64,000 bases of DNA from Silene conica (Eukaryota; Streptophyta; Magnoliopsida; Caryophyllales; Caryophyllaceae): contig CM055315.2 of NCBI GenBank assembly GCA_029255685.2, forward strand, positions 26,603,501 to 26,667,500, in the 5' to 3' direction. The notes under the pieces are model-generated. The model ran no database searches and had not been told where the DNA came from. It saw only the letters and a program-made list of their open reading frames with translations. Position numbers and translations under genes: made by a program. The first letter of the stretch is position 1; every line of letters starts with the position of its first letter. Positions 1 through 11,661 of this stretch are shown one piece after another.

Positions 1-454
1 CTTACACGGCTCACATGCCCACCCCAACCAAACCCATTTCTCTTTATATATGTGATCATTCACATATTCATAATAATCCTCATGCATTTTCTAGAGTAAG
101 AAAATAAAACAATCTCTAAAATATTACTTAGATAATATTTGTAGTATACTAATTATAATAATTAGTACTCGGTTTTAAAACCCATTTCCGTCTCCTAGTC
201 CGGGTTCGGTTTTTGGTCCGATTTAAGGGTAGGTCTTGGTGTTTCATTATTGGAGGCAAGCTTACTTGGTTGCTTTTGGAGGATCGTCCTAGCAATATTT
301 CGGATCGAGTGTAAGAATTCGATTCTTTATTATTTCCGCATTTTCTTTGCATGCATAAGATCTTGAATATAAATTAATATGAGATTAATTATAACTATAT
401 AATTAGTAAGACTAAATTATTTGAATTTGTTAGTATGACTCACGTTTTCCTTCA
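1..454 (+). repeat. 5' LTR of copia element (3' part only)
   Basis: This is the right-hand 454 bases of a roughly 1.54 kb LTR; the rest lies to the left of the window. It ends ...TTCCTTCA immediately before the primer-binding site. Compared with the 3' LTR it lacks four bases near position 85 and differs at a handful of sites. Confidence 0.9.
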
Positions 455-456
455 AG

Positions 457-468
457 TGGTATCAGAGC
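457..468 (+). promoter_or_regulatory. Primer-binding site (tRNA-iMet type)
   Basis: TGGTATCAGAGC lies two bases after the 5' LTR. It is the usual plant primer site complementary to the 3' end of initiator methionine tRNA and fixes the element's direction as plus. Confidence 0.9.
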
Positions 469-2933
469 ATTAGGTTGCTTGCATGCAACTCGATTTTTAC
501 GTTTTTGCGAGAAAATACGATTTTAATTAATAACGAAAATGATTATTACATATAGGATATGCACGAAAATCTTAATGGATGTATACTTTCTGGTCTTAAA
601 GTAGTTTTAAGTCATTTTGTTGATTTATGGAATAATATTGTTCATCATTGTAATTAAATTGTTTAATTTATGCTTAAAATCGGTTAAAAACGTTTTATTA
701 TGGGAAAAATAGCTAAATAATGTTTCTGGCCGAGATTTTTAAATATGTTCTCACACGCATTTAACATATTATGAATACATATAATTTTCGAAATTATTGA
801 GTTTTATGCATGGTTTATGATTTTTAAAGGTTATATAGTCGTAAAATGAGATAAATATGGGTTAAATAGTTATATTATGAATTTAACTATAAAAATTTTG
901 GTAGATGTCACATGCAATATTTAAAATATATGATGAATTTTCCAGAAATTGTTCTTTAATATTCCATGAATATTGATTTTTACTGTAAAAATCGTAATAT
1001 TAGTGGCATATTTTAGCTTAAATAGTTTAAATTCGAATTTGACCATAAAATTTTTATATAGTGTCATATATATAATTTCTAGCATGCATGTAATTTTTGA
1101 GCTAATTATTTCGAATTTTGCATGAGAAATGATTTTAATCGGTAAAATCGAGTAATATGTGACACGATTTATTAAAAATAGTAAAAGTTGCTAAAATGGT
1201 TCGAAAAATTCACCAATATTAGTCATATTAGATATTATCATCAAAATATTTTATTAAGTGCCAAAAGTTTCTGGATTTTTAATTTTTAATTTTAAAAGTT
1301 AAAGTTGAAAATTTGAGAATTGTAGGAGTCATATTTTATTTTCAGACCTTAAACAGTGTTTTCAGTCTGATTTTTCTGCATTTTCAGTCACTTTGAGTGT
1401 CTAGGAATATGTAAAAATTATATTGATATTTTATTGCATAATTTTTGAAGTAGTTTTGAATTTTTCGATTATTAATTGTGCATATTAAACGGCTATTTGA
1501 CGAAATAAATAGTATATTTCGAAAATATTTAAATTTTAAGGTTCTGAAATTTCAAAAAAAAATTCAGTATGTTCAAAATTTTGAATTTTGAATTTTGGAA
1601 TTTTTATGACTCGTTTGATTATTTTAATGCTATTTCCCGTAAAACCGATTAAAACCGAATAATATTAAAATAATAGGTTAAGTTATTTCGAAATTGAGTA
1701 AGAATAAATTTTGAATCCTAAAATGTGTTAGGAAACTTAACTAAATCGTGAATAGTGATTCATAGAGTGATTAGTGATTTTAAAATTGTTTAAATCATGT
1801 TATTCCATACAACCGTGTTATTACGAATAACGATATTTAAAATGTGTTTAAATAGGACGATATGGCTTAGGTTTTGCATTTTACATAAGCATTTCATATT
1901 TAATTATTGTTTATGAATGTCATAATTTATTTACGTAATTTTGAATTATGTAATTTACTTAGTATGGCCTTAGTTTTTTAATCGGTATTTCCCGTATTGT
2001 AAGGGTTTATCGATTCGGTTGTAATTTAATGTGATCTCGTATCATTTTATTTTATTGTTTTATTTTATAATGTATAAAATAGATAGAAAATTTGTAATTA
2101 TTTGTAATTCCGGAGATCCTTGAAGACGGTGCCATTTCGGAAAGGAGTTCCGACCAAGACGGAGTTTGCCTTGTGATGCGTGCCGCGTGTGAAGTTCTAG
2201 GGATCAAGGAGTTGGTTTCCGAATTTGTATTTTACATTTAAATTTTATATTTTAGGAAAGGCCATAACCGGTTTTATTTATGCTTTTAAGTTTTTATGCT
2301 TTTATTTATGCTTATCATGTTTGCATGCATAGCTAAATCGTCATTCAAATTCATGCATTTCATCTATTTCATCGACCGTGTCAATCAATTTATCAATAAT
2401 TCACCGACTTAGTTCACTTAAAGGAGATAGATAATAAATTGACAAGATCTCTTACGTTATTTAAAAATCGAGACATAGCCTTACCAAATAGTAAAGAACC
2501 CGCGAAGGATCTTCTTCATAAGGGAGTAGGCTCGGCTAAACCGGGGTGCAAACCTTATTACGTTGGTGAAGTAGGGTAATTTGATTACGTTCTCGAAATT
2601 TGGTTGATCTCGACGAAGGTATTCGAGCCACCGTAGTGGTAATAAGTTCGGGCTAAGATAAGAATTAATGTAATTTTATCGACCGAGAGTTCTAAAAGTA
2701 GAATCAATTAAAGGGTTAATCTACCGCGTCATATTAATGAGGGATGTATCGGCTAAACCGTGCCCGAGTTAGTGTGTATTTGGTCTCGGGATCATTTACT
2801 TAATTGGGTAAGAGATCATTAAGTAGATGTTTAACTTGTTTAAAATTTACAAGTTTAAATTAATTATTAAAACGATAATTGTGTTTTAATTCCTTTATTT
2901 TTATTGTAGTTCATTTTCGACTATCAATCATCA
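469..2933 (+). other. Copia leader region, no coding sequence seen
   Basis: About 2.5 kb of very AT-rich sequence lies between the primer site and gag, with no convincing ORF on either strand. Near 2500-2790 it becomes more mixed in base composition and a GGCTAAACCG motif occurs twice. I see no known regulatory element beyond its position as the untranslated leader. Confidence 0.6.
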
Positions 2934-3857
2934 ATGGCAAATAACGCTCCACCACTCCCACACGTTTCATGGCTTCGGTCCTTTATGGATAGTTGCAAGC
3001 TTGAGAAGCATGGCGCCAATTTTAAGGATTGGGACGCCCAATTAGTATTGGCCGCGGAAGCCGACGATAAGACTCGTTATCTTACCATTGCCGCTCCTCC
3101 CACTCCCGGTGCTCGTTCATCGGAAGCGACTCGTGAGGCCTATGAAACCTATATGAAGGAGTCACATGCTTTAAAGAACGTGCTTATATTTTCGATGGAG
3201 CCGGATCTCCAAAGAAGAATGATTAAGCTAGCCACGACTAATGAGATTTACACTAGAATTGCGACCATGTTTTCGCAAGCTGCTAGGGTAATCCAATATG
3301 AGGCGGCCTCCACCTTCTTTGATTTGACCTTAAAGGAAGGTCAAAGGATTAGTCCTCATGTGCTCAAATTGGTTAAGCTAGCCGAAACCTTGAAGTTGCA
3401 AGGGGTGAATGTTCCCGACTCGCTTATTATTGACAAAATTCTTCACTCCCTCAACAAAGTGAAATCGTATGTTCAATTTCGGGTAAATTATAACATGCGT
3501 AATCAAGAAACCTCCTCGGACGAGTTACATAAGATGTTAGTCCAAGCGGAGAGGGATATGGGACTTAATGAGAGTTCCACGAAGGATGTGCTAAATATCG
3601 AGAAGAAAAGCAAGGGGAAGTTTAAGCGCAAGGCTAACAAGGGTAAAAATGTCAAAGCCTTCAAAACCGCATCTCCTAAGGAGAAGACTTTTACGAAAGG
3701 TGCTTCTTCTTCATCGTCGTCAAAGGTTGAAGACAAGTGTCATTATTGCACTAAGATGGGGCATTGGAAGCGCAATTGCCCGAAGTATCTCCATGACCTC
3801 AAAGCCGGAAAGGTTCTTGCAGTAGGTATTAATTCTCGTCTAATTCATGTTATTTAA
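2934..3857 (+). CDS. gag: Ty1/copia Gag (capsid-nucleocapsid)
   Basis: A 307-residue ORF encodes the structural protein that forms the cytoplasmic virus-like particle and binds the genomic RNA. The N-terminal two thirds resemble copia Gag capsid (UBN2 type), with an alpha-helical region around residues 60-215. A lysine-rich serine tract follows, then one CCHC zinc knuckle, CHYCTKMGHWKRNC, at residues 269-282. The ATG at 2934 follows a long non-coding leader and gives the full domain. The ORF ends shortly after the knuckle instead of running into protease, so in this copy Gag is made alone. The protease and integrase expected next are missing. Confidence 0.85.
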   Translation: MANNAPPLPHVSWLRSFMDSCKLEKHGANFKDWDAQLVLAAEADDKTRYLTIAAPPTPGARSSEATREAYETYMKESHALKNVLIFSMEPDLQRRMIKLATTNEIYTRIATMFSQAARVIQYEAASTFFDLTLKEGQRISPHVLKLVKLAETLKLQGVNVPDSLIIDKILHSLNKVKSYVQFRVNYNMRNQETSSDELHKMLVQAERDMGLNESSTKDVLNIEKKSKGKFKRKANKGKNVKAFKTASPKEKTFTKGASSSSSSKVEDKCHYCTKMGHWKRNCPKYLHDLKAGKVLAVGINSRLIHVI

Positions 3858-5479
3858 TTAATTTTTGTATATTGATACAAGTTATTGATTCTTACCCGTT
3901 TATAAATTGTTTTAAAGGGGGCTCCTACCAAAGACAAGGGCAAGGAGAAGGAGAAGGATGCTTGAAGTTCCTTCCATGGATGGCTATGGTAGCATCCAAG
4001 ATTGAAGACATAAAGAGCTTGACTCTAAATTTTTCATTTTGATGTCTTCTTTCTTTTTGCATTTTAATTTAAGAACTTTGTTTTTCTTGTACAACAAGAA
4101 TCTTGTTGAAACAATGGTTGTAATTTTGATGACTTGGTTTTCAACCCAAGTCATCCTTTTGTTCTTAATCAAATATGTTGGTTTTAAAATGCTTTTATGA
4201 TACATAACAGGAGTTGATACGATTTTCATGAATCGTAATAAGGTACCTTGAATAGTTCACCGTACGCTAGACATGATAGGATCATTATAAAAGTAATTCG
4301 ACTTATTTAAAAACGAGAAATGCATCCCGTGAAATACTTCAAATTCAAACATAAGAACATCAGTTCGTTATAAGATGATCACCTTAAACGAATGAGAGTA
4401 CTAATGTCTCACAACTTATATAAATTCTTTATCCAATACATTGTCAACGGGCGAAAATGCTATCCTACTTAAAATAACGGATATTTTAAAGGATAGAGTG
4501 GGAGAAATTCTACGCCCGCAAACCAATGAAATAAACATAGGATCTTAGAGAAGAGTCCTATAAGGAGTCCTTAAGAAGAACTCTAAAAGATTGGATAAAA
4601 GAAACTACGAGAGGACACAGAAGAAACTACGCGATGACACAAAAGGAAATGTTCCATATGTTTTCATTAGTTCCTAGAGAGGACAAAGGGAACCGCGAGT
4701 GTTAACGGAAGGAAATCGTTTCCATGATGTTAATGTTTCTGTTTTATAAAGATAATAGAGGAGAAATCACCTCCCGTTCTCGTGATAATAGAAGATTCTT
4801 TCCGTGGGAAGGAAAATGAAAAATGAAATGTTCATAGTGAGTTGAGAAGATGTTTGAAGTAAATCAAAATGAAATGTTCATTATGAGTTGAGAAGATGTT
4901 TGAAGATGTTACCAAAACACTATGAAGACAGTGTGAGTTATTAAACTATAAGATAGTGATACGAAATTTAGTGGGAGAAAAGTTATTAAGGAAACGGAAC
5001 CTACCATTGAGAGATAATGGTGATTCTTTAAAAGGTAAAGAATATGATGAGGTTTCGATTCGAGTTGAATGTATGTTGAGAACATAAATCATAAGTGAGT
5101 TTATTATATGATAATGAAACGTCACCGATTAGTTTACAAGGTTTGGATTTGAATCCAAGATATGAAAATTTTAATTCATATAACCTTGATTAAAATGCCA
5201 AAAGTTGAAACAAAACCTTATTTCGATACAAGTTCTCGAGGAGAACTAGTGGATCGAATCTAGGTAAACTACAATATGAATTCTAGTACAATATGACTAT
5301 GTTCATAAGGATGACATATCATGAGTTTTAAGAAAACAGTGGGAGCTTCCTTAAGGTAAGGAGACTCGAGTCGAGTATAAGGACTTGAAATGTACTTGAA
5401 TAAGATCATATTATACGAGATAGTATGAGTCATAAGGAAACCGAAATTTGTAGGTTTAAAAGATGTGAATAAGTGGTGT
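3858..5479 (+). other. Internal non-coding region of copia element
   Basis: A short Lys/Glu-rich continuation after gag closes at about 3964. The rest is purine-rich and full of stops in all frames. The phrase AGTGGGAG occurs near 4498, 4970 and 5338, and again after the RNase H ORF near 11519, which ties this stretch to the same element. I do not recognise degenerate protease or integrase in it. Confidence 0.5.
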
Positions 5480-5990
5480 CACTACTACAAAAAAGGCCTA
5501 AGACATCAATTATAAGACACCTATTTTTTTTCTAACAGATTTCTTAACCTAAGACACCAGTGATTTAATATAACAAGTTTGCAATGTTTAAATAAGAAAC
5601 CTGTCCTTCAGAATCCGGTTTCCTATATTTTAATTTTCAATTTATTTAATAACTAAGAAACCTGTCCTCCAAAATCCGGTTTCCTATATATTAATTTTCA
5701 ATTTATTTAATAACTAAGAAACCTGTCCTGCAAAATCCGGTTTCCTATATATTAATTTTCAATTTATTTAATAACTAAGAAACCCGTCCTCCAGAATCCG
5801 GTTTCCTATATATTAATTTACAATTTATTTAATAACTAATAATAATAAATTAATCTTAAATAATATATTGTTTAATTAATTCTACTAGATTCACCGAGTA
5901 ATACATGCATACCTCTATCTCTTAACTTACCATAATCCACCGCCTAACACATTCTTTAAATAATAATTATCAATATCTACTTAAATATAT
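5480..5990 (+). mobile_element. CACTA-like transposon end fragment with 61-bp subterminal repeats
   Basis: The stretch starts with CACTACTACAAAAAA, the typical terminal sequence of plant CACTA (En/Spm) elements. Behind it, four copies of a 61-bp unit start at 5594, 5655, 5716 and 5777, each containing AATCCGGTTTCCTATAT. Clustered subterminal repeats are normal for CACTA ends. The opposite end was not found, so this is a truncated piece. The right limit is approximate. Confidence 0.55.
5594..5837 (+). repeat. Four tandem 61-bp repeats
   Basis: Four consecutive units of exactly 61 bp, differing at only a few bases, each start AAGAAACC(T/C)GTCCT. They are probably the subterminal transposase-binding region of the CACTA-like fragment. 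Confidence 0.9.
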
Positions 5991-6024
5991 CAAAGACACC
6001 GGGTGTAAATGAGAGTGGTGTGAC

Positions 6025-6245
6025 ACACAGGGGCGAACCCACCTTTGAGCAAGGCGTAGCAGCCGCTACCCTAAACTTTAAAAAAATTGGTTTAAAAGAC
6101 GATTTTTTGCGACCCCAAATATTGATAAATAGTAGATAATTAAATGTTATACCAGTAAATCTACAATAAATATCTTGTGGCTCAATGGTACATCCATTAA
6201 ATATCCTCCTTGTGGTCGTGGGTTCGAATTTCTTTTCAACCAAAT
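6025..6245 (+). mobile_element. tRNA-like Pol III promoter module (SINE or hAT-borne)
   Basis: TGGCTCAATGG at 6178-6188 resembles a tRNA A box, and GGTTCGAATT at 6221-6230 resembles a B box; their spacing of about 33 bases fits tRNA genes and SINEs. The stretch starts near CAGGGGCG, which also resembles the terminus of some plant hAT elements. I see no cloverleaf and no poly-A tail, so it is not called a tRNA gene. Confidence 0.4.
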
Positions 6246-6292
6246 TTGAAAGGAATGAAGCTATGTTTTAGAATGTTAACTTTTGATAAACA

Positions 6293-9215
6293 CCTTTGCT
6301 ACTTTCAAGTTTCGAGGACGAAACTTTTTAAAAGGTGGGGTAATTGTAACACCCCGATATTTTCCGTTTTGTGAATTTAACGATTTAATTGAATTTCAAG
6401 AATAATTTATAATTTATTAAATTTCGTGAATATATTTTTGTAATAAGAATATTTCATTTTAAAGCTTTTTAGTTTCAATTTATATTTCGAGTTTTATAAA
6501 TTTAAGTTTCGGTTTTAATTTTCGAAAATGTCAAGTATGTAGGATAATTTCATGAGTTGTGAGTTATTTGCAAAATTGGTTCTATCTCGAGTAATTTTGG
6601 TCTTAAGATGTTATTTCCGTCTTAGTTAATGAATTCCGAGTCATCCCGACTCATTAAATGAAACCCGAGTCATTTCCGACTCAAAAACCCTTATAACCCC
6701 TATGTTGTGTTTTATTTCACACAACCTATTCATTCTTCATCCTCCTCAAAAATCAGAAAAACCCCTTCACCATTGTTAGTGTTCCTCAAGAACACAAATC
6801 CGCCTCTACCGCTTTCGTTCCTTGCTCAAATTCCGAGTTCTTGGTAGGTATGTTCTCCTCTTCTTCTTCTCCTTCTTTTCATGTCTTTAAAAGTTAGTAT
6901 TGTTGTGCTCTCGGAAAAACCCCTTTTTCTAGGATTTGTGTATGATCCGTTTTTCCTTTTGTTCTTGAGCGAGAATGGATGTTTGGACTTCAATGAGGGA
7001 TTCTTTGAAGATTTGAAGAGCTTTGAAGGTAACTTTGAGAGGTTACTCGACTTTAAGTCAAAAATCGATTGTGTATGGTTATTGTGGTTTGATTTCTGAA
7101 ATTTTGATGTATTGGGTTGCTTAGTTTACCATTTAATCGATTAAGATGAAATTCATGGCTAATTTAGTAGTAATGAATGATAAATGTTGATTGTTGTTAA
7201 TAGGTAAAATGGTATCCGTCACATGCTCAATGTTTTCATAGCGATAACATTGTTTGTGGTTGTTTTAATCCATGTCCGAGGTTGATAATCATGCTTATAA
7301 CCGTTTGCTTACGATGTGTATTGGTATGTATGTACGCCTTGGTTGGATGTTGGGTTGCCTAGAACATGTAGGACGCATAGGCTAATCGTATTGTGAAGAT
7401 TATACGCGAATGTGGGCTGAGACGTGCTGCTGCCGCGCACAGCACTTGGACTGCCCGACAGAACCGCAGCCTGCGGCCCCAAACGCAGGCCTGCGGCCGT
7501 GTCAAGCGCAGCCTGCGCCCCCCATGGCAGGCTGCGGTTTGCACTGGTTTTTGGCGTGATTGTGGGCTGTTTTGGGGATTGTTTGGAGCATTGATTGGTC
7601 GCTTGTTTGGACGTTGTTTGAGCATGCTAAATATATATATAAAACTTGTGTTAGAATGTATATAATTATCATGTATGATTCATGACTCAAATTGCGTTCA
7701 TCCTTCATGATTAATTCACTTGTTTACGACATTGAATTTGTGTCATCAAATGCTAATATTTTATATCCCGAATGAAATGTAAACTCGTACATGAGATTTG
7801 CCATATGAACTTTCATTATTATATTGCTCATATGATTGAAATGTTTGGGTGGTTTCGTTATGGTTGTATGGTTGAATGCCTAAGCCGTTTTAGTAGCTAA
7901 GTTGAGGAGGAAGACCCCCCGGCCGGGCAACCGGAAGGGAAACCGGCTCCCGCTTCAAGTTAGCTTCTCAAAACTAGCTTAAGTGTCGTCTTGATTGAGT
8001 TGAAACTCACATGTTCTAAATGGGTTAGTTAACGGTTATGTTAGCTCGTATAGTAATGTCAACGGTTATGTTGTCTTACTTATATTTTGATAACGGTTAT
8101 GTTATCTTAAGTTGAGTCGGGTAACGGTTATGTTACCTAGCTTGTGTTTGGTGACGGTTATGTCATCCTATGTATGTGAGTGACGGTTATGTCACCTTGC
8201 TTGTGAATAGATAGCGGTGGTACGATTTGTGTATCATTGTAATGAACTAATGCCACCCCGGTTATGGGTTTTGTCTATGTTCGGGATTGGTCGGAGGTCG
8301 TGCTAATGCGCTCCCGTAGTTGGAGGTCGTGCTAATGCGCTCCGGTCCCCGTGTGTCGTTCGGTGTAGGTTATTACATCGAGAGATCTGGCCAGGTCTTA
8401 GGCATATAGTCAGTGGTTACGCTATACATAGTCATCGGAGGTCGTGCATATGCGCTCCGTTGGTTAGAGGTCGTGCTAATGCGCTCCCATTGTTGGAGGT
8501 CGTGCTAATGCGCTCTAGTGTGTCAGTGGTAGCTTGCATGCTCATTGACAGGCGTTCATTCTATTCTTGTATGTTCTGTGATTGGTCATGCCACCTAGTG
8601 TTGGCCTCTGAGTCAATTACTTGCTTGTTGTTTGTGTGAATGAACATGCCATCAAGTGTTGGCCGCTGAGTCATTCACTTGAGTTAATTATCCGTTTGAT
8701 ATAGTTCACATGATGACCGTGTTTGTAGTTCACATGTTGGTTCATGCTTGATCATGCTTGTCATATTTGAATATGTCATATTTGAGTATTTATCTTGGTA
8801 TATGCATGTTCATATGTATACGTTGTGTTGTATTACCGTTTACGTGTTTTCTGACAAAAAGTGGCTGGGAGAACCTCGAGTTACTCCCCACTGACTGTGG
8901 CGTACATGTTTCATGTATGTAGGTTGGTGTTGTTTGGGGAAGACGTGTGGCTAGCGAGCATTGTTGATTAGTCGACAAATTACCTATTTACGTTTAGCTT
9001 AGATTTAATTCTGTTGCTATCGAGGGATACCTTATCCCTTGTAAACTTTCATTTATCTTGTATAAGTTATACTTTTTCTTTAGTTTTAAATCTTCCGCAT
9101 GTTGTTTTGATATTCCGCGATTAAGTTTATTTATATATGTCGAAAGTTTTTAAAATACCGTATTTTCCGCTGCAAGTTACTTGTTTCTGTTTATGTAATA
9201 TCGCGGGGTGTCACA
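6293..9215 (+). mobile_element. Ty3/gypsy 3' end with its LTR inside the copia element
   Basis: Upstream of the LTR is the phrase TTTCGAGGACGAAACTTTTT followed by GGTGGGG, which matches the polypurine tract and 3' internal end of the other gypsy elements here (37319-37351 and, on minus, 44366-44400). So this is the 3' terminus of a larger gypsy element whose body is gone, not a simple solo LTR. To the right the copia RT frame resumes at once. Confidence 0.75.
6345..9215 (+). repeat. Gypsy LTR, type A (2.87 kb)
   Basis: It starts TGTAACACCCCG and ends GCGGGGTGTCACA. Order inside: a TATAACC-like promoter region near 6690, GC-rich palindromes at 7420-7540, a hairpin with a GCAA loop at 7923-7934, a hairpin array with loop GGTTAT at 8030-8200, a second array built on GGTCGTGCTAATGCGC at 8285-8520, two larger hairpin units at 8581-8690 and a conserved module at 8861-8922. 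GTAAT flanks both sides, but the left copy belongs to the polypurine-tract junction. Confidence 0.8.
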
Positions 9216-9217
9216 GT

Positions 9218-10798
9218 AATGAACCCACAACCTATAAAGGTGCCATGACCAGTTCTGACTCAAATCTATGGCTAAAAGCCATGCAATCCGAGATGGACTC
9301 CATGTATGAGAACAACATGTGGGATCTTGTGGACCTACCTGCAAAGGTACGTCCCCTTCAATGCAAATGGCTTTACAAGATAAAGCATGCCGTGGAAGGA
9401 CAACAAGATATCCACAAAGCCAGACTAGTTGCTAAAGGTTTCACCCAAGTGCCAGGATTGCACTACGATGAGATCTTTGCACCCGTAGTCATGCTACGTT
9501 CCATTCGGATTATCTTAGCGATCGCCGCATTTCACGATTATGAAATATGGCAAATAGACGTTAAAACCGCCTTCTTAAACGGTTATTTGGAGGAAGAGTT
9601 GTACATGGTACAACCTGAGGGTTTTATCGATCCAGCACATCGTAAGAAAGTTTGCAAGCTTAAGCGTTCCATCTATGGACATAAGCAAGCATCGCGGAGT
9701 TGGAATCATCGCTTCGACCAAGTGATAAAAGAGAATGGATTCATTCGATCAGTCGAGGAACCATGTCTCTATATCAAGTCGAGTGGGAGCAAGATTGTAT
9801 TCCTAGTACTGTATGTCGACGACATACTCTTGATTGGGAATGACATACCTCTCTTATCTTCGGTTAAAGCATGGTTGAAAAACCATTTCCAGATGAAAGA
9901 TCTGGGAGAGGCACAAAGAATTTTGGGCATCCGTATCTACAGGGATAGATCACGACGGATGTTGTCTCTCAGTCAGGAGTCTTATATAGATAAGATTCTA
10001 GAAAGATTCAGCATGACGAACTCCAAGAACGGGTTCCTTCCTATGACTACTGGGCTTCACTTGAGCAAAACTCAAGGAGCTAAGACATTGGAAGAGAAGG
10101 AGCGCATGAGTCGGATTCCTTATGCTTCGGCAATAGGATCGATCATGTATGCCATGATATGCACACGTCCAGACGTTGCATATGCATTGAGTATGACAAG
10201 TCGATTCCAAGCTCATCCAGGTGAACAACACTGGATGGCCGTGAAAAACATTCTTAAGTACCTACGGAGGACTAAAGATTGGGGATTGACTTATGGAGGC
10301 GACTCAACGCTCTGCGCCACGGGTTACGCAGATGCTAGCTTCCAAACGGATCGAGATGACTCGAAATCTCAGTCTGGATTCGTTTTTACTCTTAATGGCG
10401 CTGCTGTCAGCTGGAAAAGTTCTAAACAGAGTGTTACAGCAGATTCTACGACTGAGTCCGAGTACTATGCCGCCTCGGAAGCAGCTAAGGAAGCAATATG
10501 GATGCGTCAATTCTTACAAGGACTCTCGGTAGTGCCTAGTTCGAATGACCCAATCACCGTTTATTGTGACAATAAAGGTGCCATCTTCCAAGCTAAGGAG
10601 CATAAGTCTAGCAACAAGGCTAGACATGTACAACGGAAAGCTCATCTAATCAGAGATTACGTGGAGCAAAAGGTGATATTCATTGATAAGATAGCTACGG
10701 ATGACAACATAGCTGATCCTCTCACAAAAGCATTACCACGTGATAAGCATGAAGGGCACATTCATTCCATGGGAATTAGATGTGTTTCTAAGTTGTAG
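9218..10798 (+). pseudogene. pol: Ty1/copia reverse transcriptase and RNase H, 5'-truncated
   Basis: The open frame enters from the gypsy LTR; retroelement homology begins at about 9218. Copia RT follows, with the motif FLNGYLEEELYMVQPEGF and the catalytic YVDD at 9812-9823 (context LYVDDILLIGND). RNase H then runs from about 10310 to 10760, with a DASF motif, the TTESEY block and a closing ADPLTKALP. The protein would copy the element's RNA to DNA and remove the RNA strand. Protease, integrase and the N-terminus of RT are missing, replaced by a gypsy LTR. The frame from about 9218 to the stop is intact, and its only in-frame ATG upstream (9137) lies in the foreign LTR. Confidence 0.85.
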
Positions 10799-11661
10799 TA
10801 CTCTTTTATGAATTCATGTAATAATTCATTTTCTCGTGTACTCTATTCAACCTTATTGTTATGATATATAATGTTTTGTTTCTCATGTGGAATTGTACGC
10901 CAATTTTGAACACCACAAAGTGAACTGATTAACATTACATCGTTTTGGTCCTTGATTACCCTCTTGAGCTGATAACTCAGGTAATCATTTTGTGACGTTG
11001 GTTGATGGTGGGTTCAACGAGCCATAAGTCACACGGCTGACTGACCAATCACAAAGGCGAGTTATACAGATATCTCGTAGGACACCCCGTGACAACGTTA
11101 TGGAGTCCTAAATGTTTTAAAACATTGGGTGCCAGGTCGTGGATAGGACCTCCATAGTGTTCCTTAGAGTCGAGTCTTTTGACTTTCAACTGTCTCTTGA
11201 GATTAAGGCAGATTTTGGGTAACTTTGGTTTCTTTCCCACGGTCATCGTAACAGGGGCCAAGAGGATTTTTTCTGGGTTATTTCATGCTGCGCGAAAATC
11301 GGCGGGATTCGAGTTGAGGGAAATATCCAAACCCTTATCAGGATTTTATCATTTCTCAGGGCCACTCGAGGAGTAGTAACTGAAATGCATGGCCATGCTC
11401 GAATACAGATTCGTTTTATCAGTTAAGTTACTCTCTAGTCGGGGAAACCACTCTTGATACAGATCGCTTGTGAGATACGACCTTTGCGAATGCGGATTTG
11501 CAAATTGTCTTACATTGAGTGGGAGAAATTTTAAAAGGATATGAGAATCGGTTATCGCACCTACACTTGTACGGACAAGTGGGAGTTTGTTGGAGCTTGT
11601 GTCCTCCACATGTAGTGTGATAACGTCATTGCACATACCCTTGTACGGACAAGTGGGAGAT
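10799..11661 (+). other. Copia 3' untranslated internal region with duplicated polypurine tract
   Basis: No ORF is supported here. The phrase ACGGACAAGTGGGAG followed by a TTGTTGG-like sequence occurs at about 11571 and again at 11644. The second copy directly precedes the LTR and is the working polypurine tract; the first looks like a tandem duplicate of the tract and LTR edge. Confidence 0.65.

Noticed and set aside
149..352. 67-residue minus ORF in the copia LTR (copy at 12896)
   Set aside because: It is antisense within the LTR, with an unremarkable basic composition, and is preserved only because the LTRs are recent duplicates.
6178..6230. tRNA gene
   Set aside because: A- and B-box-like motifs are present, but no acceptor stem or cloverleaf can be drawn; more likely a SINE or transposon-borne module.
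7359..7665. Overlapping plus and minus ORFs in the type A LTR
   Set aside because: They cover the GC-rich palindromes on both strands and have no domain; artefacts of base composition.
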